NCBI RefSeq assembly: GCF_019443965.1
Contig: NZ_CP040814.1
Span: 2,728,001 to 2,792,000, forward strand
Direction: 5' to 3'
From: Salinibacterium sp. M195
Lineage (GTDB): Bacteria; Actinomycetota; Actinomycetes; Actinomycetales; Microbacteriaceae
Length of the DNA stretch: 64,000 nucleotides
Position 1 is the first letter of the stretch, and each line of letters begins with the position of its first letter. The notes under the pieces were generated by a model, which made no database searches, had not been told where the DNA came from, and was given only the letters and a program-made list of their open reading frames with translations. The position numbers were made by a program, and so were the translations under genes. Below are positions 25,751-33,844 of this stretch, one piece after another.

Positions 25751-26110
25751 TTAAACCTTCTTGACGACGCTCGACTTGAGCTGCATCTGGCCGAAACCAT
25801 CAACTTTGCAGTCGATGTCATGGTCGCCAACGCCGTCAACGAGGCGGATGTTGCGCACCTTCGTTCCGACCTTGATCGACGTGGGGCTGCCCTTGACCTT
25901 GAGGTCCTTGATGATGCTCACCGTGTCGCCATCGGCCAGAGGTGTGCCGAACGCATCCTTGATCACTGCGGCACTCTGCTCCGCTTCGGCAGCGGCATCC
26001 GCTTCGCTCGGCGACCACTCGTGCGCACACATCGGGCACACCAGCAGCGAGCCCATTTCGTAGGCAAGGTCGCTTGAACAGTTCGGGCAGAGGGGCAGAG
26101 CGTCAGGCAT
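25751..26110 (-). CDS. PhnA/YjdM-like zinc-ribbon protein
   Basis: A 119-residue protein. An N-terminal zinc ribbon with two Cys pairs (LCPNCSSDLAY and LVCPMCAHEW) is joined by an acidic linker to the PhnA C-terminal domain (FGTPLADGDTVSIIKDLKVK, GDHDIDCKVDG). Despite the historical name, a phosphonate role is not established for this family. It is the first gene of a phnA-ppx-LLM run. A 53-bp piece of it recurs at 23627-23679. Confidence 0.9.
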   Translation of the reverse strand: MPDALPLCPNCSSDLAYEMGSLLVCPMCAHEWSPSEADAAAEAEQSAAVIKDAFGTPLADGDTVSIIKDLKVKGSPTSIKVGTKVRNIRLVDGVGDHDIDCKVDGFGQMQLKSSVVKKV

Positions 26111-26296
26111 GGGGAGCTTTCGGTTGATGAGCGTGCGATCTGCAATGCAGACACGGGAAACTATTTGTTCACCTCGAACTGTACGACGTAGTTCCGGCCG
26201 GAATTGCTGCGCCTCAGCGGAATACCTTCAACGATGCTCCGGTTGCACCCATCGACATCGCAGATCAACTCTGCTCAGGATCTGAAAGGCCCCTTC

Positions 26297-26881
26297 ATGA
26301 CCATGCTTCACGACCGCCTCGCCACGACCGACTCTCCTATCCTCGATGTGCTTGCCGAACGGTGGAGCCCCCGCCACTTTGATGCCACCGCACCTCTTGA
26401 TGAGGCGGCGCTGCAGAATGCTCTCGAAGCTGCTCGTTGGGCACCCTCGGCTTACAACAGCCAGCCGTGGCGGATGATCGTGGCACGCCGCGGCACGGAA
26501 CAGCACGCCGCTATCGTCTCAACCCTCAGCGGCTTCAACCAGTCGTGGGCCGCATCCGCGTCAGCATTGATCATCTTCCTCACCGAGCACCACAGCGCTG
26601 AGGGCAAGGCACAACCGACTGCCGCCTACGACACTGGCCAGTCCGTTGCCTACTTCACGATCCAGGCTCAAAGCCACGGGCTTTTCAGCCACCAGATGTC
26701 AGGATTCGACCCGGATGCCGCAGCAGCAGCCCTCGAGATCGACAACCGCTTCACCCCCACCACGGTCATGGCTGTTGGCGCATTGGGAGACCCCGCCGAA
26801 ATGACCGACGTGATCCGCGAGCGCGAAACCGCACCCCGTGCACGACGCGCCGCTGCAGAGTCGGTGCTCGTTAACGCGTAA
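26297..26881 (+). CDS. Nitroreductase-family protein
   Basis: A 194-residue FMN-dependent nitroreductase fold protein. The family pattern RWSPRHFDATAPLDE, ARWAPSAYNSQPWRMIVARRG and the later VAYFTIQAQSHGLFSHQMSGF are visible. ATG 26297 is chosen because AAAGG stands eight bases upstream; earlier in-frame starts back to 26204 lack one. It probably reduces nitro-compounds or quinones with NAD(P)H; the physiological substrate is unknown. It is a single gene, divergent from phnA. Confidence 0.88.
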   Translation: MTMLHDRLATTDSPILDVLAERWSPRHFDATAPLDEAALQNALEAARWAPSAYNSQPWRMIVARRGTEQHAAIVSTLSGFNQSWAASASALIIFLTEHHSAEGKAQPTAAYDTGQSVAYFTIQAQSHGLFSHQMSGFDPDAAAAALEIDNRFTPTTVMAVGALGDPAEMTDVIRERETAPRARRAAAESVLVNA

Positions 26882-26921
26882 CGCGAAGGCTTAATGCGGC
26901 CAAGAATACGACGAAAAGGCG

Positions 26922-27596
26922 CTATTCTCGGCCGTCTTCGAGCGGGATAAGCATCGTACGGAATGCACCTTCTGCGGCGTGAATGTCCCAGATGCGAGAA
27001 GCGACGTCATCAATACCGTTGGGCAGCTCAAGTTTGGGAATTCCGCCCGGGATGACGAGCTGACGGATGCGGATCCCCTCCCCTTCGAGCGCTTCGTACA
27101 GCATCTCGCCGTAGGCACTCTCGGCGGGGAAGGCGAGCGACGTTCCAGCGAACCCAGCACGCGCCTTCACCGAGGTTCCGCCGTTGATCAGGATGATGCT
27201 GCCGTGGCCAGCCTCGCGCATTGCGGGCAGCACCGTGCGCACGGTGTGGATGAGACCGAGTGCCGAGAACTGCAGCGCTTCGAGCGCGAGTTCGGGAGTC
27301 AGATCGAGCACCGGCTTCAGGTAATCGCGCGAGGGAAGCGGGCTGTACTGCACGGTGGTGATGGGTCCGAGTTCGGCAGCAGCACGCGCGAGTGCGCCCT
27401 CAAGCTGCGCGGGCTCGCGCACGTCCGCAGCAAAACCGCGGGCGGTCACGCCATCCGTTTCGAGCTCAGTGGCGAGCGCATCGAGCTTCGACTGATCGCG
27501 TGAGATCAATGCGACAGCGAAGCCTTCGCGCCCGAACCTGCGGGCGACTGCGGCACCCAGTCCTGGGCCTGCTCCGATGATGGCGATAACGGGCAT
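26922..27596 (-). CDS. SDR-family protein with an atypical active site
   Basis: A 224-residue Rossmann-fold short-chain dehydrogenase/reductase-like protein. The nucleotide motif GAGPGLGAAVARRFG is at the N-terminus and the Asp-containing ADVRE segment follows. The Ser of the catalytic set may be in INGGTS, but the usual YxxxK is missing: the region reads AFPAESAYGEML. Redox activity is therefore uncertain. ATG 27596 has AAAGG six bases upstream and is preferred over ATG 27602. The gene converges with the nitroreductase gene. Confidence 0.8.
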   Translation of the reverse strand: MPVIAIIGAGPGLGAAVARRFGREGFAVALISRDQSKLDALATELETDGVTARGFAADVREPAQLEGALARAAAELGPITTVQYSPLPSRDYLKPVLDLTPELALEALQFSALGLIHTVRTVLPAMREAGHGSIILINGGTSVKARAGFAGTSLAFPAESAYGEMLYEALEGEGIRIRQLVIPGGIPKLELPNGIDDVASRIWDIHAAEGAFRTMLIPLEDGRE

Positions 27597-27738
27597 GAGC
27601 ATCCTTTGATCGAAGCGTTCGGCGGGCCGTGCTGCTCGAAAAGCCTAGCGGCGTTTTTGGGATTGATCCAAACCAGTCGAGGGTTTCGTCGGGAATCGGA
27701 GGCTAGACAAACTGCGCTCAGCAAGAAGGCCTCAGCGC

Positions 27739-28326
27739 TTAGCGCTCGTAGCTTCGCCACTGCTCTTCCACAGTGAATCCCATGGAACGAACTAAACCTA
27801 AGCTCGCATCGTTTGCGCCGGCTCCCCCGGCGGCGAAAGTACGCACTCCGTCATTCGCGAACGCGATGATTGAGGCAGCTGCAACCGCTGCCCCGACCCC
27901 GGTGCCACGATAGTCCGCGAGCACCGACGCGAAGTCATTATCGCCGACTCCGTCATTGACCTTTCCAACGACCGCTCCAACCAGTCGACCATCATCTAAG
28001 GCGCCGAACACCCGCTGGCCGTGCAGCCACAGTCCTTCAACTTCGCTCATCACCGGTAGCGGCTGGTGAGTCGCTGGGGTGAATGGGTAGTCAGCATTGT
28101 TGGCTAATTCCAAATCGAATAGAGCATTCGCAAAACTGGCGTCGAGCTCCTGAACCACGATCCCGGTCGCTTGCACCTTGGTCACTACTTGCTCGAGCCT
28201 TCTCAGATCAGGCTTCTCTGCCAAGCGAAGGCGGGCACCCCAGGATCGACCCACGATGCGGTAGCCGTTCGCCTCAAGCGCAGAACACCTAGGGTCGTCC
28301 TCCCGAACGATCACAACATCATCCAT
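27739..28326 (-). CDS. GNAT-family N-acetyltransferase
   Basis: A 195-residue protein with a GNAT acetyl-CoA-binding motif in the C-terminal half: ASVLADYRGTGVGAAVAAASI, matching the R/Q-x-x-G-x-G/A loop with a preceding beta bulge. A later FAAGGAGANDASLGLVRSMGF is motif B-like. The substrate is unknown. It sits at the left margin of the accessory stretch, and its stop is 137 bp from the SDR start. Confidence 0.78.
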   Translation of the reverse strand: MDDVVIVREDDPRCSALEANGYRIVGRSWGARLRLAEKPDLRRLEQVVTKVQATGIVVQELDASFANALFDLELANNADYPFTPATHQPLPVMSEVEGLWLHGQRVFGALDDGRLVGAVVGKVNDGVGDNDFASVLADYRGTGVGAAVAAASIIAFANDGVRTFAAGGAGANDASLGLVRSMGFTVEEQWRSYER

Positions 28327-28433
28327 AAACGGAGTCTATGCGCGAGGACATTCGGGCAAGCGGAGCCACGAGGTGAAGCGGCACCTCGCTGCATTCGTGC
28401 ACGCACTAAATTCTCGCCCAAGAGCCGGCACCC

Positions 28434-28724
28434 CTAGAAGTGCCGCGTCAGATCCATCCGCTGGTGCAGGATGCGGATCACGTCCACGCTGTTAGCGCCG
28501 ACAGTATAGAAAATCAGATGACTGCCGATGCCGTAGCGGCGGTAGCCCTCACGAACATCATCGCAAGCACGCCCGCGCTGAGGCTCAGCCGCAATCCGTT
28601 CTATCGCTGCCCGCATCTCGGAAATATAGATCTCCGCCTGAGTTGGGCCCCAGCGCTCCTGCGTGTATTCCCAGATCGTTGAGAGGTCTCGCTGTGCGGC
28701 CGGGGTAAGGCGATAGCTCGTCAC
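28434..28724 (-). CDS. parE: ParE/RelE-family toxin
   Basis: A 96-residue toxin of the ParE fold. It has the N-terminal strand MTSYRLTPAAQRDLSTIWEYT, helices ending ERIAAEPQRGRACDDVREGYRRY, and the C-terminal strands SHLIFYTV and VDVIRILHQRMDLTRHF. The spacing and the RILHQRMD ending are characteristic. It starts at a GTG overlapping the antitoxin stop (GTGA), the usual coupling. ParE toxins target DNA gyrase; here that is by family only. Confidence 0.92.
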   Translation of the reverse strand: MTSYRLTPAAQRDLSTIWEYTQERWGPTQAEIYISEMRAAIERIAAEPQRGRACDDVREGYRRYGIGSHLIFYTVGANSVDVIRILHQRMDLTRHF

Positions 28725-28954
28725 TGCTTCTTCGACGCGACGAAGGCGTCGAAGTCGAACTCTTGCGGCGCCCCACTTTCTTCACCCGCGATAAGTGCGG
28801 TCCTCAACGCGGCCATCTGGGTCTCTTGGTCTTCCAACAACCGGAGAGCAGCACGAACGACTTCGCTGGCGGATCGGTACCGTCCGGTTTCGACCTCGCG
28901 AGAAAGGAATTCCGCGAAGTGGGCGTCCAAACTGATCGAAGTGTTCTGAGCCAT
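28721..28954 (-). CDS. parD: ParD-family antitoxin
   Basis: A 77-residue antitoxin with an N-terminal ribbon-helix-helix (NTSISLDAHFAEFLSREVETGRYRSASEVVRAALRLLED, of which SISLDAHFAEFL and SASEVVRAALRLLED are diagnostic). A disordered acidic C-terminus (GAPQEFDFDAFVASKK) wraps the toxin. ATG 28954 is chosen; the frame opens upstream to 29014 but that part contains the operator. It is expected to repress its own promoter through the palindrome at 28962-28982. Confidence 0.92.
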   Translation of the reverse strand: MAQNTSISLDAHFAEFLSREVETGRYRSASEVVRAALRLLEDQETQMAALRTALIAGEESGAPQEFDFDAFVASKKQ

Positions 28955-28961
28955 GGGCTCA

Positions 28962-28982
28962 GAGTACCAATAATTGGTACTC
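28962..28982. promoter_or_regulatory. Perfect palindromic operator of parDE
   Basis: GAGTACCAAT (28962-28971) and its exact complement ATTGGTACTC (28973-28982) flank a single A, eight bases upstream of the parD start. Ribbon-helix-helix antitoxins bind such sites as dimers, so autoregulation is very likely. Confidence 0.8.
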
Positions 28983-29043
28983 ACGAACAGCGCAGACTCG
29001 ACGGGCCGCGTCATCGATCGTTCGCCGCAGTTAGGATCGCGGG

Positions 29044-29460
29044 ATGAGCATCACCTACCGCGTTGACGCGCCACTTGAACGCGATGCAATCACCGACCTG
29101 TACGCAGCAGTGCAGTGGTCGACCTACACGCAAGATCCCGAACGGCTCGAAGCTGCCATCTCGGCATCGCTGAGGGTCGTGACCGCTTGGGATGGCGTCT
29201 TTCTGGTCGGCCTCGCACGTGTCGTCGGGGACGGACTAACCATCGTCTATCTACAAGACATCCTGGTCGCACCCGAGCATCACCGCGCCGGGATCGGTCG
29301 CGAACTCTTCCTTCGAGTCTTCCAGCCCTACGATGACGTGCGGCAGAAGGTTCTCCTCACCGATGACGAGCCTGGGCAGATCGCCTTCTACCGCGCGATG
29401 GGGTTCTCCGAGGTCCGTGATCTTAAACACCGGACGTCGGTTTTCATGAAGTTCGCGTGA
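29044..29460 (+). CDS. GNAT-family N-acetyltransferase
   Basis: A 138-residue acetyltransferase. It has the acetyl-CoA loop ILVAPEHHRAGIGREL and the C-terminal QIAFYRAMGFSEVRDL pattern (residue after the second helix, then beta-bulge strand). The N-terminal part (DLYAAVQWSTYTQDPERLE) is typical of small GNATs of unknown substrate. It is divergent from parDE with a 61-bp spacer after the operator. It ends 37 bases before the ychF-tail repeat. Confidence 0.85.
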   Translation: MSITYRVDAPLERDAITDLYAAVQWSTYTQDPERLEAAISASLRVVTAWDGVFLVGLARVVGDGLTIVYLQDILVAPEHHRAGIGRELFLRVFQPYDDVRQKVLLTDDEPGQIAFYRAMGFSEVRDLKHRTSVFMKFA

Positions 29461-29497
29461 CGCTGCAGCGACCGATAGCCCGAAGGCCAAGCCGCGA

Positions 29498-29521
29498 CTA
29501 GTTGTTGAAGCGGAACTCCAC
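29498..29521. repeat. Direct repeat of the ychF 3' end (left copy)
   Basis: These 24 bases equal the last seven codons plus stop of ychF (31088-31111) with one mismatch, in the same orientation. Sequence on the far side of this copy does not match ychF. It resembles an attachment-site duplication bounding the 1.6-kb segment to its right. Confidence 0.75.
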
Positions 29522-29555
29522 CGCGTTCCGTAGCCGATCAACCTCGGTGTGCTGT

Positions 29556-29847
29556 TCAGATGACCAGCAATGTCTCAAATGGCTGGCCGGCCGCCGCGGT
29601 AATCAAGTCGAAGTCCTTGTCGACGGCGTCAGCCGTTCGGTGGGCATCAACGACAACGGCGGCACATCGAAGACCATCCGCCCCTCCTCTCCTGAGCGCA
29701 CCAAAAATCGATCTCGAGCCTCGTGATCGCCGAGACCCGGATGAGTCCACGCTCCGTACTCGCATTCCAAACATCGGCGTCTACTACCTGCCCCGGCTGA
29801 ATCCGCACGTACGCGGACTTGGCAATAATCCATTTCTTCATCACCAT
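29556..29847 (-). pseudogene. Decayed VapC-type PIN toxin gene
   Basis: The N-terminal part reads KKWIIAKSAYVRI then RGLIRVSAITRLEIDF, matching VapC sequences of the form ...DKSALVRL ... RGLVRI.TVTRLE. The first catalytic Asp is Ala here. After LEIDF the frame shifts near 29705, continuing as VRSGEEGRMVFDVPPLSLMP in the next frame. A block including the second acidic cluster is then missing. The end resumes in a third frame as AVDKDFDLITAAAGQPFETLLVI, the usual PIN C-terminus. Two frame changes, a deletion and loss of an active-site residue make it non-functional. Confidence 0.78.
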
Positions 29848-29912
29848 GCGTCAGCCATGATGTCCGGGGTAGCGAGGCCGGCGAGAAGGTCCGCCGACCG
29901 CTCACCCAGGCG
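29841..29912 (-). pseudogene. Remnant of a VapB-type antitoxin gene, 3' end
   Basis: The 23 codons before the stop read RLGERSADLLAGLATPDIMADAW. This resembles the actinobacterial VapB tail (...L..D..VM..AW) that binds VapC. The stop overlaps the vapC start (TGATG), the normal arrangement. The DNA-binding N-terminal part cannot be found upstream in this frame, so only the toxin-binding tail survives. Confidence 0.55.
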
Positions 29913-30010
29913 ATCTCGGCGCAACCTCCACCGGCGCGGACTCGCCACAGCGACCAGCACCGGCTCCGTGCAGCGACAGTAGGATGGCAGGAGCCCAACG
30001 AAGGAGACTT

Positions 30011-30967
30011 ATGTGCCGCGTGCTCGCCTACCTCGGTCCTGAGACACCACTGGAGAACCTCCTACTCAAGCCAGAGAACAGCCTGATCAACCAGGCACTC
30101 GACCCCGAACGGCACCCCGAGCTTCAGTTGGCCGGATGGGGATTCGGGATCTGGGGCGAGCACCTGCTGAAGCCCGAAGAACCCTTCATCTACCGCCGAC
30201 CCATGGCGGCCTTTTACGACGACAACGCCATCCGGATGATCCCCAGCCTCCAAGCCAGCACGATGTTGGCGCATGTGCGAGCCGCAGCGTACGACTCGAA
30301 GGTCGTGATGGTCGACGAGAACTGCCACCCGTTCTCCTTCGAGGAGACCCCGTGGATCGTCGCCCAAAATGGCTACCTGCCCAACTGGCAGCTCCTGCAG
30401 CGCGAGCTGCTGCAGCACTGCGAGGATCGGTATCTCAAACAGATGCGCGGGAACACGGACACCGAGTTCATCTACGTGCTACTCCTCTCGCTGCTCGAGG
30501 GTGACAGCAACGAAGACGTCCAACGAGCGATCGAGAAACTCATCGAGCTGATCGCCCAGGCGATGAAGGACCTCGACCTCGGCGCTCTGACCAAGCTGAA
30601 GATGGCCCTCGTGTCGGACGGCCGCATCATCGGCGTCAACGTCGGCCTCGGTCACCAGGGTGAGACCAACCCCGCTGGTGACTGGAAGGAGCTGCGGAAG
30701 TCAGCCCCCGACAGCGACGACTTCGCGCTCTCGATGCTCCTCGAACCGATGTACCTACTGATGGGGCGCAACTTCGACGACGACGCAACGACCTACGACT
30801 TTGAGGAGTGCGGCGAGGATGACGCGACCGGAGTCATATTCGCCTCCGAGCCCTTGACCGAGGGTGACGACTGGTCGTATCTCGAGTTCGGCGAGATCGT
30901 CTTCCTCGAGAAAGACGGTGAGCGCATCACCAAAACCATCAACACACTGAAGGTCTCAGCGCGCTAG
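30011..30967 (+). CDS. Class II glutamine amidotransferase
   Basis: A 318-residue protein starting MCRVLAYLG, so the catalytic Cys becomes N-terminal once Met is removed. AAGGAGAC lies upstream of ATG 30011. It contains the NTN-hydrolase features LAHVRAA, the His/Phe-rich ENCHPFSFEETPWIVAQNG (nucleophile-side glutamine pocket) and GNTDTEFIYVLLL. It resembles the EgtC/YafJ stand-alone group. The C-terminal 100 residues are acidic and atypical. It lies inside the segment bounded by ychF-tail repeats, is more uniformly GC-rich than its neighbours, and is probably horizontally acquired. Acceptor is unknown. Confidence 0.85.
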   Translation: MCRVLAYLGPETPLENLLLKPENSLINQALDPERHPELQLAGWGFGIWGEHLLKPEEPFIYRRPMAAFYDDNAIRMIPSLQASTMLAHVRAAAYDSKVVMVDENCHPFSFEETPWIVAQNGYLPNWQLLQRELLQHCEDRYLKQMRGNTDTEFIYVLLLSLLEGDSNEDVQRAIEKLIELIAQAMKDLDLGALTKLKMALVSDGRIIGVNVGLGHQGETNPAGDWKELRKSAPDSDDFALSMLLEPMYLLMGRNFDDDATTYDFEECGEDDATGVIFASEPLTEGDDWSYLEFGEIVFLEKDGERITKTINTLKVSAR

Positions 30968-31087
30968 GTGTTCTTCTCACGGAGGCTGTGATCTTCATGG
31001 CGCCAAAATACTATCTCTGGCGACCTCACACACGTCGTGCTCGAGCACTGAGTGGACGAATACCCATACGCCCGAATCAGAAAACCC

Positions 31088-31111
31088 CTAGTTGTTGAAA
31101 CGGAACTCCAC
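31088..31111. repeat. Direct repeat, right copy = end of intact ychF
   Basis: The final seven codons and stop of ychF (VEFRFNN) form a 24-bp sequence repeated at 29498-29521 with one mismatch. The gene itself is intact here, as expected for integration at a gene 3' end. Confidence 0.75.
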
Positions 31112-32164
31112 GACGTCGCCGTCGCTCATGACGTATTCCTTGCCCTCAACGCGGGCTTTGCCCTTGGCGCGAGCCTCAGCGATGGAGCCGGTCTCAACGA
31201 GGTCGTCGAAGCCGATGACCTCAGCCTTGATGAAGCCCTTTTCGAAGTCAGTGTGGATGACGCCGGCAGCCTGAGGAGCCTTGGCACCCTTCGGGATCGT
31301 CCAGGCGCGAGTCTCTTTCGGACCAGCCGTGAGATACGTCTGCAGGCCAAGAGTGTCGAAACCGATGCGGGCGAGCTGGTCCAGGCCGCTCTCTTCTTGA
31401 CCGGTGCTCGCGAGAAGCTCTGCGGCATCCTCCTCGTCGAGGTCGATGAGTTCGGCCTCCAACTTTGCGTCGAGGAAGATCGCCTTCGCGGGGGCAACCA
31501 GAGCAGCCAATTCGGCGAGCTTTTCGGTGCTGCCCAGCACCGCTTCATCCACATTGAAAACATAGATGAACGGCTTAGAGGTGAGCAGGCCCAGTTCGCT
31601 GATCAGTTCAAGTTCAATCTTGGTCGCCGCCGACAACGGCTTGCCCTCGTTGAGGAAAGCCTGGGCGGCGAGGGCGGCCTCAAGAACTGCGGGCGCTACG
31701 CGCTTGGTCTTCAGCTCCTTCTCGTAACGAGCGACAGCCTTTTCCAGCGTCTGCAAGTCAGCAAGGATCAGCTCGGTGTTGATGGTCTCCATGTCGGATG
31801 CCGCATCAACCTTGCCATCGACGTGAATAACATCCGGGTCGCTAAAGCCGCGCACGACCTGAGCGATAGCGTCAGCTTCGCGGATGTTCGCCAAGAACTT
31901 GTTGCCAAGACCTTCGCCCTCGCTGGCGCCCTGCACAATGCCGGCGATATCAACGAAGGAAACAGGAGCAGGCAGAATGCGCTCACTGTTGAAGATTCCG
32001 GCCAGCACCTTCAGGCGCGGGTCGGGCAGGTTGACGATGCCCACGTTCGGTTCGATGGTCGCGAACGGATAGTTCGCGGCGAGCACCGAATTCTTGGTCA
32101 GGGCGTTAAAGAGGGTGGACTTGCCGACATTCGGGAGTCCAACGATTGCAATAGTGAGAGCCAC
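31088..32164 (-). CDS. ychF: YchF/OLA1-family ATPase
   Basis: A 358-residue TRAFAC-class P-loop protein. It has G1 GLPNVGKSTLFN, G3 DIAGIVQGASEGEGLG and the modified G4 giving ATP preference (YVFNVDE). The C-terminal TGS domain includes KAPQAAGVIHTDFEKGFIKAE and VEFRFNN. It binds ribosomes and is linked to translation and oxidative-stress control. GTG 32164 is chosen because family members start M-A-L-T-I; TTG 32173 is an alternative. Its last 24 bases recur at 29498. Confidence 0.96.
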   Translation of the reverse strand: MALTIAIVGLPNVGKSTLFNALTKNSVLAANYPFATIEPNVGIVNLPDPRLKVLAGIFNSERILPAPVSFVDIAGIVQGASEGEGLGNKFLANIREADAIAQVVRGFSDPDVIHVDGKVDAASDMETINTELILADLQTLEKAVARYEKELKTKRVAPAVLEAALAAQAFLNEGKPLSAATKIELELISELGLLTSKPFIYVFNVDEAVLGSTEKLAELAALVAPAKAIFLDAKLEAELIDLDEEDAAELLASTGQEESGLDQLARIGFDTLGLQTYLTAGPKETRAWTIPKGAKAPQAAGVIHTDFEKGFIKAEVIGFDDLVETGSIAEARAKGKARVEGKEYVMSDGDVVEFRFNN

Positions 32165-32183
32165 AGAAGCCAATCCTACCGGC

Positions 32184-32214
32184 GATAGCGGCCCCGAGAA
32201 ACGGGACCGCTATC
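32184..32214 (-). terminator. Hairpin after mmsA
   Basis: GATAGCGG (32184-32191) pairs with CCGCTATC (32207-32214). An inner CCCG/CGGG helix continues the stem after one mismatch, closed by an AGAAA loop. It lies 24 bases beyond the mmsA stop and before the ychF start on the same strand. Confidence 0.65.
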
Positions 32215-32238
32215 ACTGCGGAGAAAGCCAGCCAGATG

Positions 32239-33735
32239 CTAGCCGTTGTTTTGCGGGAAGCCCAGGTTGATTCCACCGTGGCTGGGGTCGAGCCAGCGGC
32301 TGGTTACAGCCTTCTGGCGGGTGAAGAAACGGATCGCGTCGGGGCCGTAAGCCTTAGTGTCGCCGAATGCCGAGTTCTTCCAACCGCCGAACGAGAAGTA
32401 CGCAACAGGAACGGGGATCGGCACGTTAATGCCGACCATTCCGACCTCAACTTCACGCTGGAAACGGCGAGCCGCTCCCCCATCGTTCGTGAAGATCGCC
32501 GTGCCATTGCCGTACTGCGACGAGTTGATGAGCTCAAGTCCCTCTTCGTAGCTCGCAACGCGAATCACGCTGAGAACCGGGCCGAAGATTTCGTCTTTGT
32601 AGACATCAGAATCTGTCGAAACGTTGTCGATCAGGGTCGGGCCAAGCCAGAAACCGTTCGCGTCACCATCGATCTCGATGCCGCGACCGTCAACAGCGAT
32701 TGTGGCGCCGTCAGTCTCAGCGAGGTCGATGTAGCTGGCGACCTTGTCGCGGTGCTGCTTGGTGATGAGCGGCCCCATGTCGCAATTGCGGGTTCCATCG
32801 CCAACCGTGAGGCCGGCCATCCGCTCGCTAATCTTGGCGATGAGCTCGTCAGTAACGGGTTCAACGGCAACGATGACCGAGATCGCCATGCAGCGCTCGC
32901 CAGCAGAACCGAAACCAGCATTGACGGCAGAGTCGGCAACGAGGTCGAGGTCAGCGTCCGGAAGCACAAGCATGTGGTTCTTTGCGCCACCGAGAGCCTG
33001 AACACGCTTGCCGTGGTGGGCAGCCGTTTCGTAGATGTACTTAGCGATCGGGGTGGAGCCAACAAATGAAATGCTGGCGACATCTGGATGCTCGAGCAGA
33101 GTGTCGACGGCGACCTTGTCACCGTGCACAACGTTGAACACACCATCCGGCAGGCCGGCTTCGGTGAAGAGCTCAGCCATCCAGAGCGACGACGATGGGT
33201 CTTTCTCGCTGGGCTTCAACACAACAGTGTTACCCGCGGCGACAGCCATCGGGAAGAACCACATCGGCACCATGGCCGGGAAGTTGAACGGACTGATGAT
33301 GGCGGTCACACCGATCGGCTGCTGCAACGAATACACATCAACACCCGTCGACACGTTTTCGCTGTACTCGCCCTTGCTGAGCTGAGCGATGCCACAGGCG
33401 TAGTCAAGAACTTCGAGGCCACGAGCGATCTCGCCGGCGGCATCCGACAGCACCTTGCCGTGCTCAGCCGTGATGATCGCGGCAAGCTCATCCTTGCGAG
33501 CATTGAACAGCTCGCGGAAAGCAAACATCACTGCGGTGCGCTTCGCGATCGAGGTATTGCCCCAAGCGGGGAAGGCGGCCTTTGCTGCGGCAACACCAGC
33601 GTTGACGTCAGCGACGGATGCGAGAGGAACGGTGCGAGCGACAGCGCCGGTTGCGGGGTTGAAGACATCGCCACGGTTGGGCGAGTCGCCCTCGGTCGCT
33701 GAGCCATTGATCCAGTGGGGAATCGTGGAGTACAT
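32239..33735 (-). CDS. mmsA: Methylmalonate-semialdehyde dehydrogenase (CoA-acylating)
   Basis: A 498-residue aldehyde dehydrogenase. The NAD-binding region has PFNFPAMVPMWFFPMAVAAGNTVVLKPSEKDP. The active-site segment is GFGSAGERCMAIS with the catalytic Cys. The C-terminal VNVPIPVPVAYFSFGGWKNS is diagnostic of the MmsA group. It converts methylmalonate semialdehyde to propionyl-CoA in valine or inositol degradation. ATG 33735 is chosen. A LysR gene lies 109 bp upstream in the same direction and may regulate it; no other valine- or inositol-pathway gene is nearby. Confidence 0.94.
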   Translation of the reverse strand: MYSTIPHWINGSATEGDSPNRGDVFNPATGAVARTVPLASVADVNAGVAAAKAAFPAWGNTSIAKRTAVMFAFRELFNARKDELAAIITAEHGKVLSDAAGEIARGLEVLDYACGIAQLSKGEYSENVSTGVDVYSLQQPIGVTAIISPFNFPAMVPMWFFPMAVAAGNTVVLKPSEKDPSSSLWMAELFTEAGLPDGVFNVVHGDKVAVDTLLEHPDVASISFVGSTPIAKYIYETAAHHGKRVQALGGAKNHMLVLPDADLDLVADSAVNAGFGSAGERCMAISVIVAVEPVTDELIAKISERMAGLTVGDGTRNCDMGPLITKQHRDKVASYIDLAETDGATIAVDGRGIEIDGDANGFWLGPTLIDNVSTDSDVYKDEIFGPVLSVIRVASYEEGLELINSSQYGNGTAIFTNDGGAARRFQREVEVGMVGINVPIPVPVAYFSFGGWKNSAFGDTKAYGPDAIRFFTRQKAVTSRWLDPSHGGINLGFPQNNG

Positions 33736-33844
33736 GGGCCTACTTTCGTTCGGAGGTGTGCCCAGTCTGCGCCCGCAGCGATCTGCAATCAAGACCTATT
33801 AGTGCACGGGCAATCTGCAGAAACGCACACAGCGCTGCGGGACG

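Noticed and set aside
31052-32188. Plus-strand open frame opposite ychF
   Set aside because: It is antisense to a highly conserved ATPase, with no family resemblance and composition typical of a shadow frame.
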